Part shown: in pieces, positions 9,159 through 20,511 of the stretch
Layout: each line of letters starts with the position of its first letter
How positions within the stretch are numbered: the first letter of the stretch is position 1
Origin: Alistipes indistinctus YIT 12060
GTDB lineage: Bacteria > Bacteroidota > Bacteroidia > Bacteroidales > Rikenellaceae
Reading direction: 5' to 3'
Length of the DNA stretch: 64,000 bases
NCBI RefSeq assembly: GCF_025144995.1
Contig: NZ_CP102250.1
Span: forward strand, 558,001 to 622,000
Notes under the pieces: generated by a model
Databases searched by the model: none
What the model saw: the letters and a program-made list of their open reading frames with translations, nothing else
Told to the model about the DNA's origin: nothing
Translations under genes and position numbers: made by a program

Positions 9159-10457
9159 TTAGGATCGCAACAACGATTCATATTTTTCCATGATTTTCTT
9201 GCGGCGGAGCGTTTCGTTCTTGTTGGGAGAGAAACCCATATACTTGCAGGCATGGTCGTTTCGCAGGATGCAAATGCAGATCCGTTTAAACGTAGGCAGC
9301 TGGCTGAACTCCGGAACGTCGATGTCGTCGAGATACTCCATCCTGACCGGTTTTTTGTCGGTACGGTACCCGCTTTTCTCACCGATGCGGATCGGAATAC
9401 CCGCCTTTTGCAGCCTGGCGATGGTTTGGTCGGAGAGGCTGCCGCCCTTGTCGCGCCAGAAACGGATGCTCACGGAGAGTTTCTCCAGGTAGTTCCGCCG
9501 GGTCTCTGCAGGCAATGTGGTGAGCAGGAAATTCATATACTTCTCCCACGTCAGTCCTTTCGGCAAACTGACGGATTGCCACCCTGCGACCGGGCTTTTA
9601 CCATAGTGAGCCGCGAAATTGACTCCGTTCACCCGGCTCACCATTTTACCCCACGTATCGGGATCGATGGCCCTGTACAACGAGAGACTCGGAATGGCCG
9701 GAGAGATAAAAGGACTGGCGACCCGCTGGTTCTCGAGCGGCACCCCGGCCTGGTAAAAAAGATCGTACAGCCGGTTATACGCCCAGCCGAACTTCCCGTT
9801 CGCGGTCCAAACGTCCGTCGTCAACCAGTCGTAAATCGGATAGGCATTGCAAATATTATCCGCCTTACACTGCCGGATCCACCTCTCCCCCCGGAAACGA
9901 TGCTTGTTGCGGTCGCTGTAGATACTCCGCCAACGGTTGTAACTCTCCTGGGTGCGGATTCCGATCAGGCAACAAGTCCGCCCGGCCCGCTTGCGGCGAT
10001 GCAGCCACAGGGCAAAACGGCTTTGGAATTCGTAGTCCCACATCTTCGCCGAAAAAAACGGAAAATCTTTGCCCGTATAGGATCCGGCGGGCATTTCCCG
10101 CACCCACAACTCCCGTTTGCTCTCCTCCCACGGCCGCCAATAGGGCTGGAACATCGATGTGCAGGTCGGCACTTTAAACGGCACGCAGACGCGGTATACT
10201 TCGAGAATATCGGCATTCGAGGCCAGCACCTGATCGACGTGGGCGACCGTATCGCGGTACTGTATCTCATAATCCATATGGAAAACGCCGATTTTCCGGT
10301 CGAGTCCGTGCCTGCGGATGTAATCGATGCATAAATTCAGCAGGACGCTGCTATCCTTGCCGCCGGAAAAAGAGACATAAATATTGTCGAACGCTTCGAA
10401 AAGGAACTTCAGACGCCGTTGGGCCAGTTCATATACATTCGGCAAGCTGCTATCCAT
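9159..10457 (-). CDS. ibrA: IbrA-like PAPS reductase/PP-loop ATPase family protein (DUF3440)
   Basis: A 432-residue protein of the PAPS-reductase/DndC-like PP-loop superfamily: 'NIYVSFSGGKDSSVLL' near residue 30 is the PP-loop that binds and cleaves ATP at the alpha-beta bond. 'CLIGIRTQESYNRWRSIY' and 'CNAYPIYDWLTTDVW' are also typical of the IbrA/DUF3440 family. The Met at 10457 begins just before recognisable family sequence and overlaps the upstream GNAT-like gene by 8 nt, so the longer upstream frame is rejected. IbrA has been linked genetically to gene activation in E. coli; the reaction it performs is unknown. It is not a convincing assimilatory PAPS reductase. Confidence 0.82.
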   Translation of the reverse strand: MDSSLPNVYELAQRRLKFLFEAFDNIYVSFSGGKDSSVLLNLCIDYIRRHGLDRKIGVFHMDYEIQYRDTVAHVDQVLASNADILEVYRVCVPFKVPTCTSMFQPYWRPWEESKRELWVREMPAGSYTGKDFPFFSAKMWDYEFQSRFALWLHRRKRAGRTCCLIGIRTQESYNRWRSIYSDRNKHRFRGERWIRQCKADNICNAYPIYDWLTTDVWTANGKFGWAYNRLYDLFYQAGVPLENQRVASPFISPAIPSLSLYRAIDPDTWGKMVSRVNGVNFAAHYGKSPVAGWQSVSLPKGLTWEKYMNFLLTTLPAETRRNYLEKLSVSIRFWRDKGGSLSDQTIARLQKAGIPIRIGEKSGYRTDKKPVRMEYLDDIDVPEFSQLPTFKRICICILRNDHACKYMGFSPNKNETLRRKKIMEKYESLLRS

Positions 10458-10887
10458 TTGCTGATTCCCCGCACGGTTTTTCACCGTATTGCATCTTGAC
10501 ATAAAGTTTCCACTCTTTGACGGTCTGGAATTTTTCGGAAAGGAAAACGGGGATATGACGCGTGTGGGTGACGGACTGGATCGTGTAATCCCCCCGATAA
10601 TCATTCACAATTTCCTGAATCAACCGGGAAAGTAATCTGTTGTCGTCGCCCGAAACATAATAATTGTTGATCTTTACGACCCCGTTGTCCCTCACTTCGA
10701 CCGGGACGAATCCCAGTACGGACTCCCCTTCCTCGGCAACGAACCAAGTGTGTGAACGGGAAGTCCAGAAAGGATAATTGTTGTTCAGGCGAAGTACGCT
10801 GCGCCGCATGACCAAAGGAGCGATCAACGTATAGAGACGGGGCGAGGTTCCTTGTAACTTTTCGATTACCATACAGCACACATTCAT
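10450..10887 (-). CDS. GNAT-like N-acetyltransferase-fold protein of the ibr cassette
   Basis: A 145-residue protein with a GNAT-like strand/helix order: 'HTWFVAEEGESVLGFVPVEV', a strand 'VVKINNYYV', an amphipathic helix 'LLSRLIQEIVNDYR' and a final strand 'EWKLYVKMQYG'. The usual acetyl-CoA loop (Q/R-x-x-G-x-G/A) is not obvious, so activity is uncertain. I chose the Met at 10887; Met at 10872 is nearly as good. It is the first gene of the minus-strand cassette and overlaps ibrA by 8 nt, which argues for coupled expression and a shared function. Fold call is tentative. Confidence 0.6.
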   Translation of the reverse strand: MNVCCMVIEKLQGTSPRLYTLIAPLVMRRSVLRLNNNYPFWTSRSHTWFVAEEGESVLGFVPVEVRDNGVVKINNYYVSGDDNRLLSRLIQEIVNDYRGDYTIQSVTHTRHIPVFLSEKFQTVKEWKLYVKMQYGEKPCGESANG

Positions 10888-10990
10888 CTTGACAGGAGTG
10901 GCCGTCACCGGGATTCCGAATGACTGGCAAGCCTGAGTATTTTTACAAAAATACAATACTGCATTGTATTATTCAAATTTAAATGAAGAT

Positions 10991-11020
10991 TTTGAATTTC
11001 GCGATTTTCCACTACATTTG
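10991..11020 (+). promoter_or_regulatory. Bacteroidota-type promoter for the gene at 11074
   Basis: TTTG at 10991-10994 (-33 element), an 18-nt spacer, then TACATTTG at 11013-11020 (-7 element, exact TAnnTTTG). It sits in a sharply AT-rich segment shared with the start of the divergent ibr cassette. Confidence 0.72.
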
Positions 11021-11073
11021 CATTTAAATAACTGATAATCAATGTAGTAGTAATACAATTAACCTCGAACAAC

Positions 11074-11493
11074 GTGGCACCTATACCTCACATCCGCCTC
11101 TTTCGGATCTACCTGATCGCATTGGCCGGCAGTTTTTTCCTCGCCGCTTCAGGGCCGGTTGCAGCACAGCCCCGAAAGGACATATTCAAAAAAGAGTGTG
11201 TGAAAATCCACAAACTCTACGACGCACTGCTTGCCCGCGACACCGTCCGCTACAAAAAACTGCTTGCAGGAATCGAATGCTCCGAAGCCTCAAAATACCT
11301 GATCGCCGTACGTTACATGACCGAAGCGGCACGGAGCGCCTATCCGATCCTGATCCGGCGGGATTACAGCGGGACAGACGATTTTTGCGCCAAATACAGG
11401 CTGGCAGAACAGGCTGCCCCCTACCGGGATAAAGCGATCGTGCATCTGCTCGGTGAGGCCGTTTACAGGGAAACAGGGGTCGCGGCGCCGTAA
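11074..11493 (+). CDS. Orphan secreted protein, family not recognised
   Basis: A 139-residue protein starting at GTG; there is no in-frame ATG upstream before a stop, and the GTG gives a clean signal peptide (hydrophobic core 'LIALAGSFFLAA', cleavage probably after VAAQ). The mature ~105 residues are mostly helical with repeated Tyr and Lys ('KIHKLYDALLARDTVRYKKLL') and two Cys. I do not recognise a family. It has its own strong promoter and stands alone, 83 nt before the NagB-like gene, which also has a separate promoter. A periplasmic or surface role is the most that can be said. Confidence 0.65.
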   Translation: MAPIPHIRLFRIYLIALAGSFFLAASGPVAAQPRKDIFKKECVKIHKLYDALLARDTVRYKKLLAGIECSEASKYLIAVRYMTEAARSAYPILIRRDYSGTDDFCAKYRLAEQAAPYRDKAIVHLLGEAVYRETGVAAP

Positions 11494-11520
11494 CCAGGCA
11501 GGATTGTTGCCATCTGAAAT

Positions 11521-11551
11521 TTTGCATTTCCGCAGTTTATTCCTACCTTTA
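11521..11551 (+). promoter_or_regulatory. Bacteroidota-type promoter for the NagB-like/PIG-L gene
   Basis: TTTG at 11521-11524, a 19-nt spacer, then TACCTTTA at 11544-11551, one mismatch from TAnnTTTG. The predicted transcript start leaves a leader of about 20 nt before the ATG at 11577. Confidence 0.68.
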
Positions 11552-11576
11552 AGGGTTATTTCTAACACGATAAAAG

Positions 11577-13514
11577 ATGGCAGCAAGAAATTACAAACTG
11601 AACAAGCCGGGCGGCCTCAAACCGGGCGCCGATCCCGCCGACATCATCCGAAAATTCGAGAAAGTCTACACCAACATATTCACATCCGAATCGAGCGGTT
11701 CGATGTATGTAGCCCGCGAAATCGAGAATTGCATCCGCGAAAAACAGAAGTTCGGAGAACTGTGCATCTTGGGCATCACTACGGGAAAATCTCCGGTCGG
11801 TGTTTTCCGTGCGCTCGTGGAAATACACAAGAAAGAGAACCTGAGCTTTCGCAATGTAGTGGTGTTCAGCCTCGACGAGTTCTTCCCCATCTCGCCTAAA
11901 GAGCAGCAGAGCCGCAACTGGCTGATCCATGAAAGCCTGCTCGACCATGTAGACATCCTGCCTGAAAACATTCATATCCCGGACAGTACTCTCCCGCTGG
12001 ACAAGGTGGCTGCCTTCTGCCGTGATTACGAAGCGAAGATCGAAGAGTACGGCGGACTCGACCTGCTGTTTCTCGGCACCGGCGTACAGGGCCAGCTCGG
12101 ATTCAACGAACCCGGTTCGTACACCAACACCCGCACGCGGCTGGTAGCGCTCGGCAACGAAAGCCGGCAGGCCGTTTCATCGATCTTCTACGGGATCGAC
12201 AACGTGCCGCGCAAAGCGATCACGATGGGCCTCGGAACGATCCTCAAAGCCAAACGGATCATCCTGATGGCCTGGGGCGAGGAGAAAGCCACCGTAATTA
12301 AGGATATCGTCGAAGGTGAGGAAAATTCGGCTACGCCGGCGACCTGCCTGCAAAAGCACCCCAATATCGAAGTAGTCGTAGACGAAGGCGCCTCACAGGA
12401 ACTGACCCGCGTCAAAACGCCGTGGCTGGTCGGGACCTGCCTGTGGCCCGAGCGTTTCATCCGCACGGCGGTGCTGTGGCTTTGCCGGAAGGTGGATAAA
12501 CCGATCCTGAAGCTGACCTACCAGGATTACATCGACAACCGGCTCGGTCAGTTGCTCGAAGCGACAGGCCAGACCTACGACATGATCAACATACAGGTAT
12601 TCAATGACCTGCAGCATACGATTTCAGGTTGGCCGGGCGGCAAACCCAACGCAGACGATTCGACCCGTCCCGAACGGGCGACTCCCTACCCCAAGCGGGT
12701 GCTGATCTTCAGTCCGCACCCTGACGACGATGTGATTTCGATGGGCGGTACGTTCATCCGGCTGATTGCCCAGGGGCACGACGTGCATGTGGCTTACCAG
12801 ACTTCGGGCAACATCGCGGTTCTGGACGATATCGTGTTGCAGACCCTCGATACTGCCCGCGAATGCGGTTTCGTCGACCGTTACAACGAAGTGCAGGAGA
12901 TTATCAACAACAAGAAAAAAGGCGAAGCCGAACCGATAGAATTGCGCCGCCTGAAAGGTTCGATCCGCCGGGCCGAGGCGAAAGCCGCCTGCCGCCAAAT
13001 GGGATTGACCGATCCGTCGCACGTACACTTCCTGAACCTGCCGTTTTACGAAACGGGGGGCGTCAAGAAAGGCCTCCTCACGGACAAAGACATCCAGATC
13101 GTCGTCGACTTGCTGCGCGAAATCAAACCGCACCAGATTTATGCGGCCGGCGACCTCTCTGATCCGCACGGCACGCACCGCGTCTGCATCGAAGCCGTAC
13201 TGGCCGCCATGGAAGTGGTACAGGACGAGGAGTGGGTCAAGGAGTGCCGCCTGTGGCTCTACCGCGGGGCATGGCAGGAGTGGGACCTCGACATGGTCGA
13301 CATGGCCGTACCGCTGAGCCCGGACGAAGTGATCCAAAAACGCCATGCGATCTACCGCCACCTTTCGCAAAAGGACATCGTCCCGTTCCCGGGCGAGGAC
13401 AAGCGCGAATTCTGGCAACGGGCCGAGGAACGGAACCAGAACACCGCCAGGCTGTACGACAAGCTCGGAATGGCCGAATATCAAGCCATCGAAGTGTTTG
13501 TCAGGCTATTCTGA
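11577..13514 (+). CDS. Fusion of degenerate NagB-like domain and PIG-L deacetylase domain
   Basis: A 645-residue two-domain protein. Residues ~20-290 are NagB-like (glucosamine-6-phosphate deaminase fold: 'LGITTGKSPVGVFRAL', 'VVVFSLDEFFPI'). In the active-site motif GxGxDGHxAFNEP, however, the Asp and His are Gln171 and Gln173, while Glu178 is kept. Residues ~370-600 are a PIG-L/LmbE-type deacetylase with intact zinc ligands: 'SPHPDDDV' and 'SDPHGTHR'. The likely role is hydrolysis of an N-acylated sugar, with the NagB-like part as a sugar-phosphate sensor or scaffold (inference). Canonical nagB follows 191 nt downstream. Databases often label such proteins simply glucosamine-6-phosphate deaminase, which the missing residues make doubtful. 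Confidence 0.82.
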   Translation: MAARNYKLNKPGGLKPGADPADIIRKFEKVYTNIFTSESSGSMYVAREIENCIREKQKFGELCILGITTGKSPVGVFRALVEIHKKENLSFRNVVVFSLDEFFPISPKEQQSRNWLIHESLLDHVDILPENIHIPDSTLPLDKVAAFCRDYEAKIEEYGGLDLLFLGTGVQGQLGFNEPGSYTNTRTRLVALGNESRQAVSSIFYGIDNVPRKAITMGLGTILKAKRIILMAWGEEKATVIKDIVEGEENSATPATCLQKHPNIEVVVDEGASQELTRVKTPWLVGTCLWPERFIRTAVLWLCRKVDKPILKLTYQDYIDNRLGQLLEATGQTYDMINIQVFNDLQHTISGWPGGKPNADDSTRPERATPYPKRVLIFSPHPDDDVISMGGTFIRLIAQGHDVHVAYQTSGNIAVLDDIVLQTLDTARECGFVDRYNEVQEIINNKKKGEAEPIELRRLKGSIRRAEAKAACRQMGLTDPSHVHFLNLPFYETGGVKKGLLTDKDIQIVVDLLREIKPHQIYAAGDLSDPHGTHRVCIEAVLAAMEVVQDEEWVKECRLWLYRGAWQEWDLDMVDMAVPLSPDEVIQKRHAIYRHLSQKDIVPFPGEDKREFWQRAEERNQNTARLYDKLGMAEYQAIEVFVRLF

Positions 13515-13705
13515 CGATCCGGACAAATACAGGGCTGAACATTGCCATGAATAAATGCAACGGCCGATCGATTACAGCCAGCCGAATACAAAACAGACAA
13601 AAGAGCGGTGCGAGCGATTGCGAAAACCCTTCGTAGTAATCGAAAAATCGTTCGTATCCGGTTTTAACAGATAAAAGATACCGAAAACCATAAATCGATT
13701 AATCC

Positions 13706-14518
13706 ATGAGACTTATCATTCAGCCGGACAGCAACGGCGTATCGGAATGGGCCGCGGCCTATATCGTAAAACGGATCCGTGAGCGCAAAGCGTGCTGCAA
13801 CCGGCCGTTCGTGCTGGGACTTCCGACCGGATCCACCCCGCTGGGGACATACAAGGCACTGATCCGCTACTGCCAGGAAGGCGCCGTATCGTTTGCCGAT
13901 GTCATCACTTTCAACATGGACGAATACGTAGGCATTCCACGGGAACACCCCGAAAGCTACCACTCGTTCATGTGGAACAACTTCTTCAGCCATATCGACA
14001 TCAAGCCTGAGAACGTCAATATCCTGAACGGCAACGCTCCCGACCTGACGGAAGAGTGCGCCTCATACGAGGAACGCATCGAGGCGGCCGGCGGTATCGA
14101 CCTGTTCATGGGCGGTATAGGAGCCGACGGGCACCTCGCGTTCAACGAGCCGTTCTCATCGCTCAAATCCCGCACCCGGGTCAAAACCCTGACCAAAGAC
14201 ACGATTATCGCCAACTCGCGTTTCTTCGGCGGGGATGTGAACCTCGTGCCGAAAACCGCGCTGACCGTCGGCGTGGGTACCGTGATGAGCGCCCGCGAAG
14301 TGATGATCCTCACGATGGGACACAACAAGGCGCGGGCACTGGCCGAAGGTGTCGAAGGCGCCTACAACCACCAGTGGACGATCAGCGCGCTGCAAACGCA
14401 CCCGGCCGGCATCATCGTCTGCGACGAAGACGCTACCGACGAACTGAAAGTGGGTACCTACAAATATTTCAAAGATATCGAATCAGCCAACCTGAACCCG
14501 AAATCGCTGTTGAAATAG
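13706..14518 (+). CDS. nagB: Glucosamine-6-phosphate deaminase
   Basis: A 270-residue NagB, about the usual 260-270. It converts glucosamine 6-phosphate to fructose 6-phosphate and ammonia in amino-sugar catabolism. Seen here: '[15 protein letters not shown]' (phosphate loop), 'FNMDEYVGI' (catalytic Asp) and '[14 protein letters not shown]' with the Asp, His and Glu all present, in contrast to the upstream paralogous domain. The C-terminal '[14 protein letters not shown]' is typical. The 191-nt upstream gap shows no clear TAnnTTTG site, so it may be read through from the upstream fusion gene. Confidence 0.95.
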   Translation: MRLIIQPDSNGVSEWAAAYIVKRIRERKACCNRPFVLGLPTGSTPLGTYKALIRYCQEGAVSFADVITFNMDEYVGIPREHPESYHSFMWNNFFSHIDIKPENVNILNGNAPDLTEECASYEERIEAAGGIDLFMGGIGADGHLAFNEPFSSLKSRTRVKTLTKDTIIANSRFFGGDVNLVPKTALTVGVGTVMSAREVMILTMGHNKARALAEGVEGAYNHQWTISALQTHPAGIIVCDEDATDELKVGTYKYFKDIESANLNPKSLLK

Positions 14519-14584
14519 TGCCGTAGCCCGCATGCGCAACGTTGCGGCCCCATTCCCGAATCAACGCGCCATACAATCAATAAA

Positions 14585-14626
14585 CCCCTTACCGTCCGCA
14601 CCGCTTCCGCGATGCGGACGGCGGGG
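14585..14626 (+). repeat. GC-rich inverted repeat downstream of nagB
   Basis: CCGTCCGCA (14592-14600) pairs with TGCGGACGG (14613-14621), with flanking CCCC (14585-14588) and GGGG (14623-14626) able to extend the stem. There is no T-run after it, so it is only a possible weak terminator or 3' stabiliser. Confidence 0.4.
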
Positions 14627-14661
14627 TAAATGGACAAACCCTTAAAATCGAAACCAAACCT

Positions 14662-16335
<1,674 letters not shown>

Positions 16336-16347
16336 TCCCACCGACAC

Positions 16348-17709
16348 ATGACACAGAAACCCTCCATTCCCAAAGGGACACGCGACTTCGGTCCCGAAGA
16401 GATGATCAAACGCACTTACATTTTCGACACGATAAAAAGCGTATTCCGCACCTGCGGATTCCAGCCGCTCGAAACCCCTGCGATGGAAAATCTCTCCACG
16501 CTGCTGGGCAAGTACGGCGACGAAGGAGACAAGTTGCTGTTCAAAATCCTCAACTCTGGCGACTTCCTCAGTGGCATTCCGTCCGAAGAGACCGGCCAAG
16601 GGAATAGCAACGCGCTTTCGACCAAAATTTGCGAGAAAGGGTTGCGCTACGACCTGACCGTACCCTTCGCACGCTATGTGGTGCAGCATCAGAACGAAAT
16701 TTCATTTCCGTTCAAACGTTATCAGATTCAGCCGGTTTGGCGCGCCGACCGGCCGCAGAAAGGACGCTACCGGGAGTTTTACCAGTGCGACGTCGATGTG
16801 ATCGGCAGCCGCAGCCTGATCAACGAGGTCGAATTGATCGAAATCGTCGAAAAAGTCTTTGCCAAACTGGGAATCGCGGTAACGCTGAAGATGAACAACC
16901 GCAAAATTCTTTACGGGATCGCCGAGACGATCGGCCATGCCGACAAGATGATGGATATCACCATAGCAATCGACAAACTCGAAAAGATCGGGATCGAAGC
17001 GGTCAATGCGCAGCTGCGCGAGAATGGTATCTCGGAAGCGGCCGTGCAGGCGCTGCAGCCGATCCTGTCGCTGAGCGGCAGCAACCGCGACAAGCTGAAA
17101 CAGCTGCGCGGGGTGATCGGCGCGAGCGAGACCGGACTCAAAGGAATCGAAGAGATGGAAACGATCTTCGACTACACCGAAGCGCTCGGCACTTCGCTGG
17201 AAATCGAGCTCGACCTGTCGCTGGCACGGGGATTGAATTACTATACCGGGGCGATTTTCGAGGTGAAATCGAAAGATTTCGCGATCGGAAGTATCTGCGG
17301 CGGCGGACGGTACGACGACCTAACGGGCATCTTCGGCATGCCGAACATGTCCGGTGTAGGTATTTCGTTCGGAGCGGACCGCATTTACGACGTGATGACC
17401 GGGCTCGACCTTTTCCCACCCGAAGCGAGCGGCACGACCAAGGTGTTGCTGTTGAATTTCGGCGGCGAAGAGGAACGGGCCGCACTCAAACTGACGAAAA
17501 GCCTGCGTGAAGCGGATATCGCCTGCGAGATCTACCCCGAAAATGCGAAGATGAAAAAGCAAATGGAGTATGCGAACCGCCGGGGCGTACCCTACGTGGC
17601 GATCCTCGGCAGCGACGAGTTGGCCGCCGGTACCGTCACGGTAAAAAACATGGGCTCCGGCGAGCAGCAATCCATCGCACAAGCCGAATTGATAAACCTG
17701 TTGAAATGA
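16348..17709 (+). CDS. hisS: Histidyl-tRNA synthetase
   Basis: A 453-residue class II synthetase that charges tRNA-His. It begins '[16 protein letters not shown]', followed by motif 2 '[13 protein letters not shown]', the histidine-specific motif '[15 protein letters not shown]', motif 3 '[16 protein letters not shown]', and a C-terminal anticodon-binding domain from about residue 350. Length is slightly above the E. coli enzyme, as usual in Bacteroidota. It sits 12 nt after ettA and overlaps the next gene by 4 nt (ATGA), so it is part of a translation-centred operon. Confidence 0.97.
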   Translation: MTQKPSIPKGTRDFGPEEMIKRTYIFDTIKSVFRTCGFQPLETPAMENLSTLLGKYGDEGDKLLFKILNSGDFLSGIPSEETGQGNSNALSTKICEKGLRYDLTVPFARYVVQHQNEISFPFKRYQIQPVWRADRPQKGRYREFYQCDVDVIGSRSLINEVELIEIVEKVFAKLGIAVTLKMNNRKILYGIAETIGHADKMMDITIAIDKLEKIGIEAVNAQLRENGISEAAVQALQPILSLSGSNRDKLKQLRGVIGASETGLKGIEEMETIFDYTEALGTSLEIELDLSLARGLNYYTGAIFEVKSKDFAIGSICGGGRYDDLTGIFGMPNMSGVGISFGADRIYDVMTGLDLFPPEASGTTKVLLLNFGGEEERAALKLTKSLREADIACEIYPENAKMKKQMEYANRRGVPYVAILGSDELAAGTVTVKNMGSGEQQSIAQAELINLLK

Positions 17710-19340
17710 CAAGAAAAATAAAAAGCGGGGCATTGGCCCTGGTGCTGGGCTTAACGGTCTGCTTCGGGGCACTGGCACAGATGCCGGTCCCGGCAGCGGA
17801 AACGGCATCGCCGAATGACCCGATGCTGCAATTGCAGAAGCTCAACCAGTTTTACCGCTACCTGAACGGCACATACGTAGATACGGTCCACAACGACGCA
17901 TTGGTCGAAAAAGCGATCCGCGAAATGCTGTTGCAACTGGACCCCCACTCGACCTACCTGACCGCCGAGGAGATGAAAGGCGTCAAGGAGGTGTTCGACG
18001 GCAGTTTCAGCGGTATCGGCATCGAATTCAACGTCCTGAGCGATACCGTTATCGTGGTGAATGTCATCGCGGGCGGCCCGTCCGAAAAAGTCGGACTGCT
18101 ACCGAACGACCGGATTGTGAAGGCGGACGGCAAGAATATCGTCGGCACGAAGCAGCTCGACGTGCCCAAAATCCTGCGCGGCCCGAAAGGCACTCGCGTC
18201 GACCTGGAGGTCGTACGGCACGGGGAGAAGGCTCCGCTGGAATTTTCGATCATCCGCGACAACATTCCGATCAACACGATCGACGCCGCTTACAAAGTCG
18301 ATCCCTCGACCGGCTATATCCGGGTCAATCGCTTTGCGAACAACACCTACAAGGAGTTCCTCGAAGCCTACCAAAAACTCGGCCCGCTCGATGCACTGAT
18401 CCTCGACCTGCGCAGCAACGGCGGCGGCCTGCTCGACCAGGCGATCGACCTGAGCAACTTCTTCCTGCCCGCAGGGAGCCTGATCGTTTCGACCGAAGGT
18501 CTGCGCGTGCCGCCCGGAGAGGCGAGAGCCACGGCAGACGGTCCGTTTACCACGGGAAAAGTGATCGTGCTGACGAACGAGACATCGGCATCGGGCAGCG
18601 AAATCGTGGCAGGCGCATTGCAAGACTGGGACCGGGCATTGGTTCTCGGACGTCGCACTTTCGGCAAAGGGCTCGTACAGCGCCAGTTCCCGCTGGTGGA
18701 CGGTTCCGCGATCCGGCTGACTGTCGCACGCTACCATACGCCTACGGGCCGAGTCATTCAACGGCCCTTTAAAAACGGGGACCTCGAGGGGTATGAGATG
18801 GACTTCATCAACCGCTTCGGTAAAACGGGCGACACGACCCGGGTCGACTCTTCGGAAATGTTCCGGACGCTGCGCAGCGGACGTACGGTTTTCGGCGGCG
18901 GCGGAATCACGCCCGACATCACCGTCGAATACGATACGACGGAATATTCCAAATACCTGAGCAACCTGATCCGGAAAGGCATGCTGAACGAATTCGCCGT
19001 GGCTTATATGGATCGAAACCGCGATCGGCTCAGTAAGACCTATCCGACCATCGAAGCGTTCAGCCGCAATTTCAAGGTAGACGAGAAGGTACTTTCGGAG
19101 CTGACCCAGATGGCAGAGCAAAAAGGAGTTCCGTTCGACAAAGAGGGATTCGACCGCTCGGCACGCCAGATCGGAACACAAATCAAAGCCCTGCTGGCGC
19201 AGAAGCTGTGGGGTTTCAACGAATATTTCGTCATCATGAACGCTGAAAACGACGAAGTGTTCGCCAAAGCGCTCGAAGTGCTCAAGAACTGGAACCAATA
19301 CGGAGACAGCACAGGTACGGTCCTTCCGCAAAAACCTTAG
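17706..19340 (+). CDS. ctpA: S41 family C-terminal processing peptidase (CtpA/Prc-like)
   Basis: A 544-residue exported serine protease. A signal peptide occupies the first ~25 residues (cleavage near ALAQ). Residues ~90-190 contain a PDZ domain ('[22 protein letters not shown]', '[21 protein letters not shown]'). The S41 catalytic core carries the nucleophile in '[15 protein letters not shown]' and the general-base Lys in '[10 protein letters not shown]'. A long C-terminal helical region follows. It cleaves periplasmic or outer-membrane substrates near their C termini. Translationally coupled to hisS by a 4-nt overlap. Which Ctp paralog this is cannot be decided from the sequence. Confidence 0.92.
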   Translation: MTRKIKSGALALVLGLTVCFGALAQMPVPAAETASPNDPMLQLQKLNQFYRYLNGTYVDTVHNDALVEKAIREMLLQLDPHSTYLTAEEMKGVKEVFDGSFSGIGIEFNVLSDTVIVVNVIAGGPSEKVGLLPNDRIVKADGKNIVGTKQLDVPKILRGPKGTRVDLEVVRHGEKAPLEFSIIRDNIPINTIDAAYKVDPSTGYIRVNRFANNTYKEFLEAYQKLGPLDALILDLRSNGGGLLDQAIDLSNFFLPAGSLIVSTEGLRVPPGEARATADGPFTTGKVIVLTNETSASGSEIVAGALQDWDRALVLGRRTFGKGLVQRQFPLVDGSAIRLTVARYHTPTGRVIQRPFKNGDLEGYEMDFINRFGKTGDTTRVDSSEMFRTLRSGRTVFGGGGITPDITVEYDTTEYSKYLSNLIRKGMLNEFAVAYMDRNRDRLSKTYPTIEAFSRNFKVDEKVLSELTQMAEQKGVPFDKEGFDRSARQIGTQIKALLAQKLWGFNEYFVIMNAENDEVFAKALEVLKNWNQYGDSTGTVLPQKP

Positions 19341-19403
19341 AACGGAAAACGACCGATTGAGACCAAAGAGCGATAAAGAGGACGGAAAAGACAAAAGGAT
19401 ACA

Positions 19404-20438
19404 ATGGCAAAAAGCAAAAGCGTCCTTCTGGGATTCAGCGGCGGTATAGACAGTACCGCCGCTGCTGCTATTTTGCGGGAAGAGGGATACGACGTGCATC
19501 TCGACACGCTCGACACCACCGGGGATCCGGAATTATTGCAACGGGCACGGGAGACCGCCCGGAAACTGGGACTCCCATGGCATTGCTCGGACGTACGCGA
19601 GCGTTTCCGGAGCGAAATCATCGACTATTTTATCGACGGTTACCGCCGGGGCGAAACCCCGGCCCCCTGCACTCGCTGCAATCCGCTGATCAAATGGGAG
19701 TCCCTGTTCAGGACGGCAACAGCTTGCGGATATGACCATATCGCAACCGGACACTATTTCCGCATCCATCGGGAAGGGAACACCCGCTTCGTCCGCATGG
19801 CAGCCGATCCGGCGAAAGACCAGTCCTACTATTTGTGGGGGGTGCCGCAAGCTTGCCTGAGTATGGCCCTGACTCCGATGGGCGACCGTTTCAAGAGCGA
19901 GGTCAAAACCCGTTACTGCAATGGCGGCCTGCAACGGGAAAGCATGGGCGTCTGTTTTCTGGAAGGTCGCAGCTACCGACAGCTCCTTAGCGAAAAACTC
20001 CCGCAACTCGAACCGGGCGAGATCGTGGACAGAGAGGGACACGTGGTAGGATGCCACGGGGGATACGCTTACTACACGATCGGGCAAAAACGCGGACTGG
20101 AGACATCGCTCCCAAACGTTGCCGTCGTAGCGATCGACGTTCGGCGCAACCGGGTAATCGTCGGCAACGACTCCGAATTGCTCCACCGGACGCTGATCGT
20201 TCGGGAGAGCCATTTGCCCGACCCGCACCGGCTGTTCGATTCGCCGGACATACGGGTGAAAATCCGCGGCATCGGCCGCAACCCGGAAGGATTCGCCTCG
20301 ATCCGGCCCGACGGGCACGAACGGCTGCACGTCGAATTGACGGATGCGGCCTGGGCTCCGGCCAAAGGGCAACCGGTAGTTTTCTACCAAAACGAACTGG
20401 TATTGGGGGGAGGTATTCTGGAAGATTACCGGCCCTGA
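19404..20438 (+). CDS. mnmA: tRNA-uridine 2-sulfurtransferase
   Basis: A 344-residue MnmA, which inserts sulfur at C2 of the wobble uridine of tRNA-Lys, -Glu and -Gln. N-terminal PP-loop 'GFSGGIDSTAAAAIL'; first active-site Cys region 'TPAPCTRCNPLIKW'; second Cys in 'SMGVCFLEGRSYR'; 'ATGHYFRI' and 'DQSYYLW' are diagnostic; the C-terminal beta-barrel ends 'GGGILEDYRP'. Bacteroidota often carry more than one MnmA paralog, so this may be one of several. It lies 63 nt after the protease gene with the same orientation. Confidence 0.95.
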   Translation: MAKSKSVLLGFSGGIDSTAAAAILREEGYDVHLDTLDTTGDPELLQRARETARKLGLPWHCSDVRERFRSEIIDYFIDGYRRGETPAPCTRCNPLIKWESLFRTATACGYDHIATGHYFRIHREGNTRFVRMAADPAKDQSYYLWGVPQACLSMALTPMGDRFKSEVKTRYCNGGLQRESMGVCFLEGRSYRQLLSEKLPQLEPGEIVDREGHVVGCHGGYAYYTIGQKRGLETSLPNVAVVAIDVRRNRVIVGNDSELLHRTLIVRESHLPDPHRLFDSPDIRVKIRGIGRNPEGFASIRPDGHERLHVELTDAAWAPAKGQPVVFYQNELVLGGGILEDYRP

Positions 20439-20483
20439 TCTAAATTTAACGCCGGACGCACCTGAAATCTGCCGTTTTTTTGG

Positions 20484-20491
20484 TAAACTTG
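20484..20491 (+). promoter_or_regulatory. Possible -7 element for the DedA-like gene
   Basis: TAAACTTG, one mismatch from TAnnTTTG, 20 nt before the ATG at 20512. No -33 TTTG is seen at the right distance, so this is weak. Confidence 0.38.
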
Positions 20492-20511
20492 CGTTCTCAA
20501 ACCGCACGAGC

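Noticed and set aside
9159-10457. IbrA as an assimilatory PAPS reductase
   Set aside because: It lacks other sulfur-assimilation genes nearby and follows the DUF3440/IbrA layout rather than CysH.
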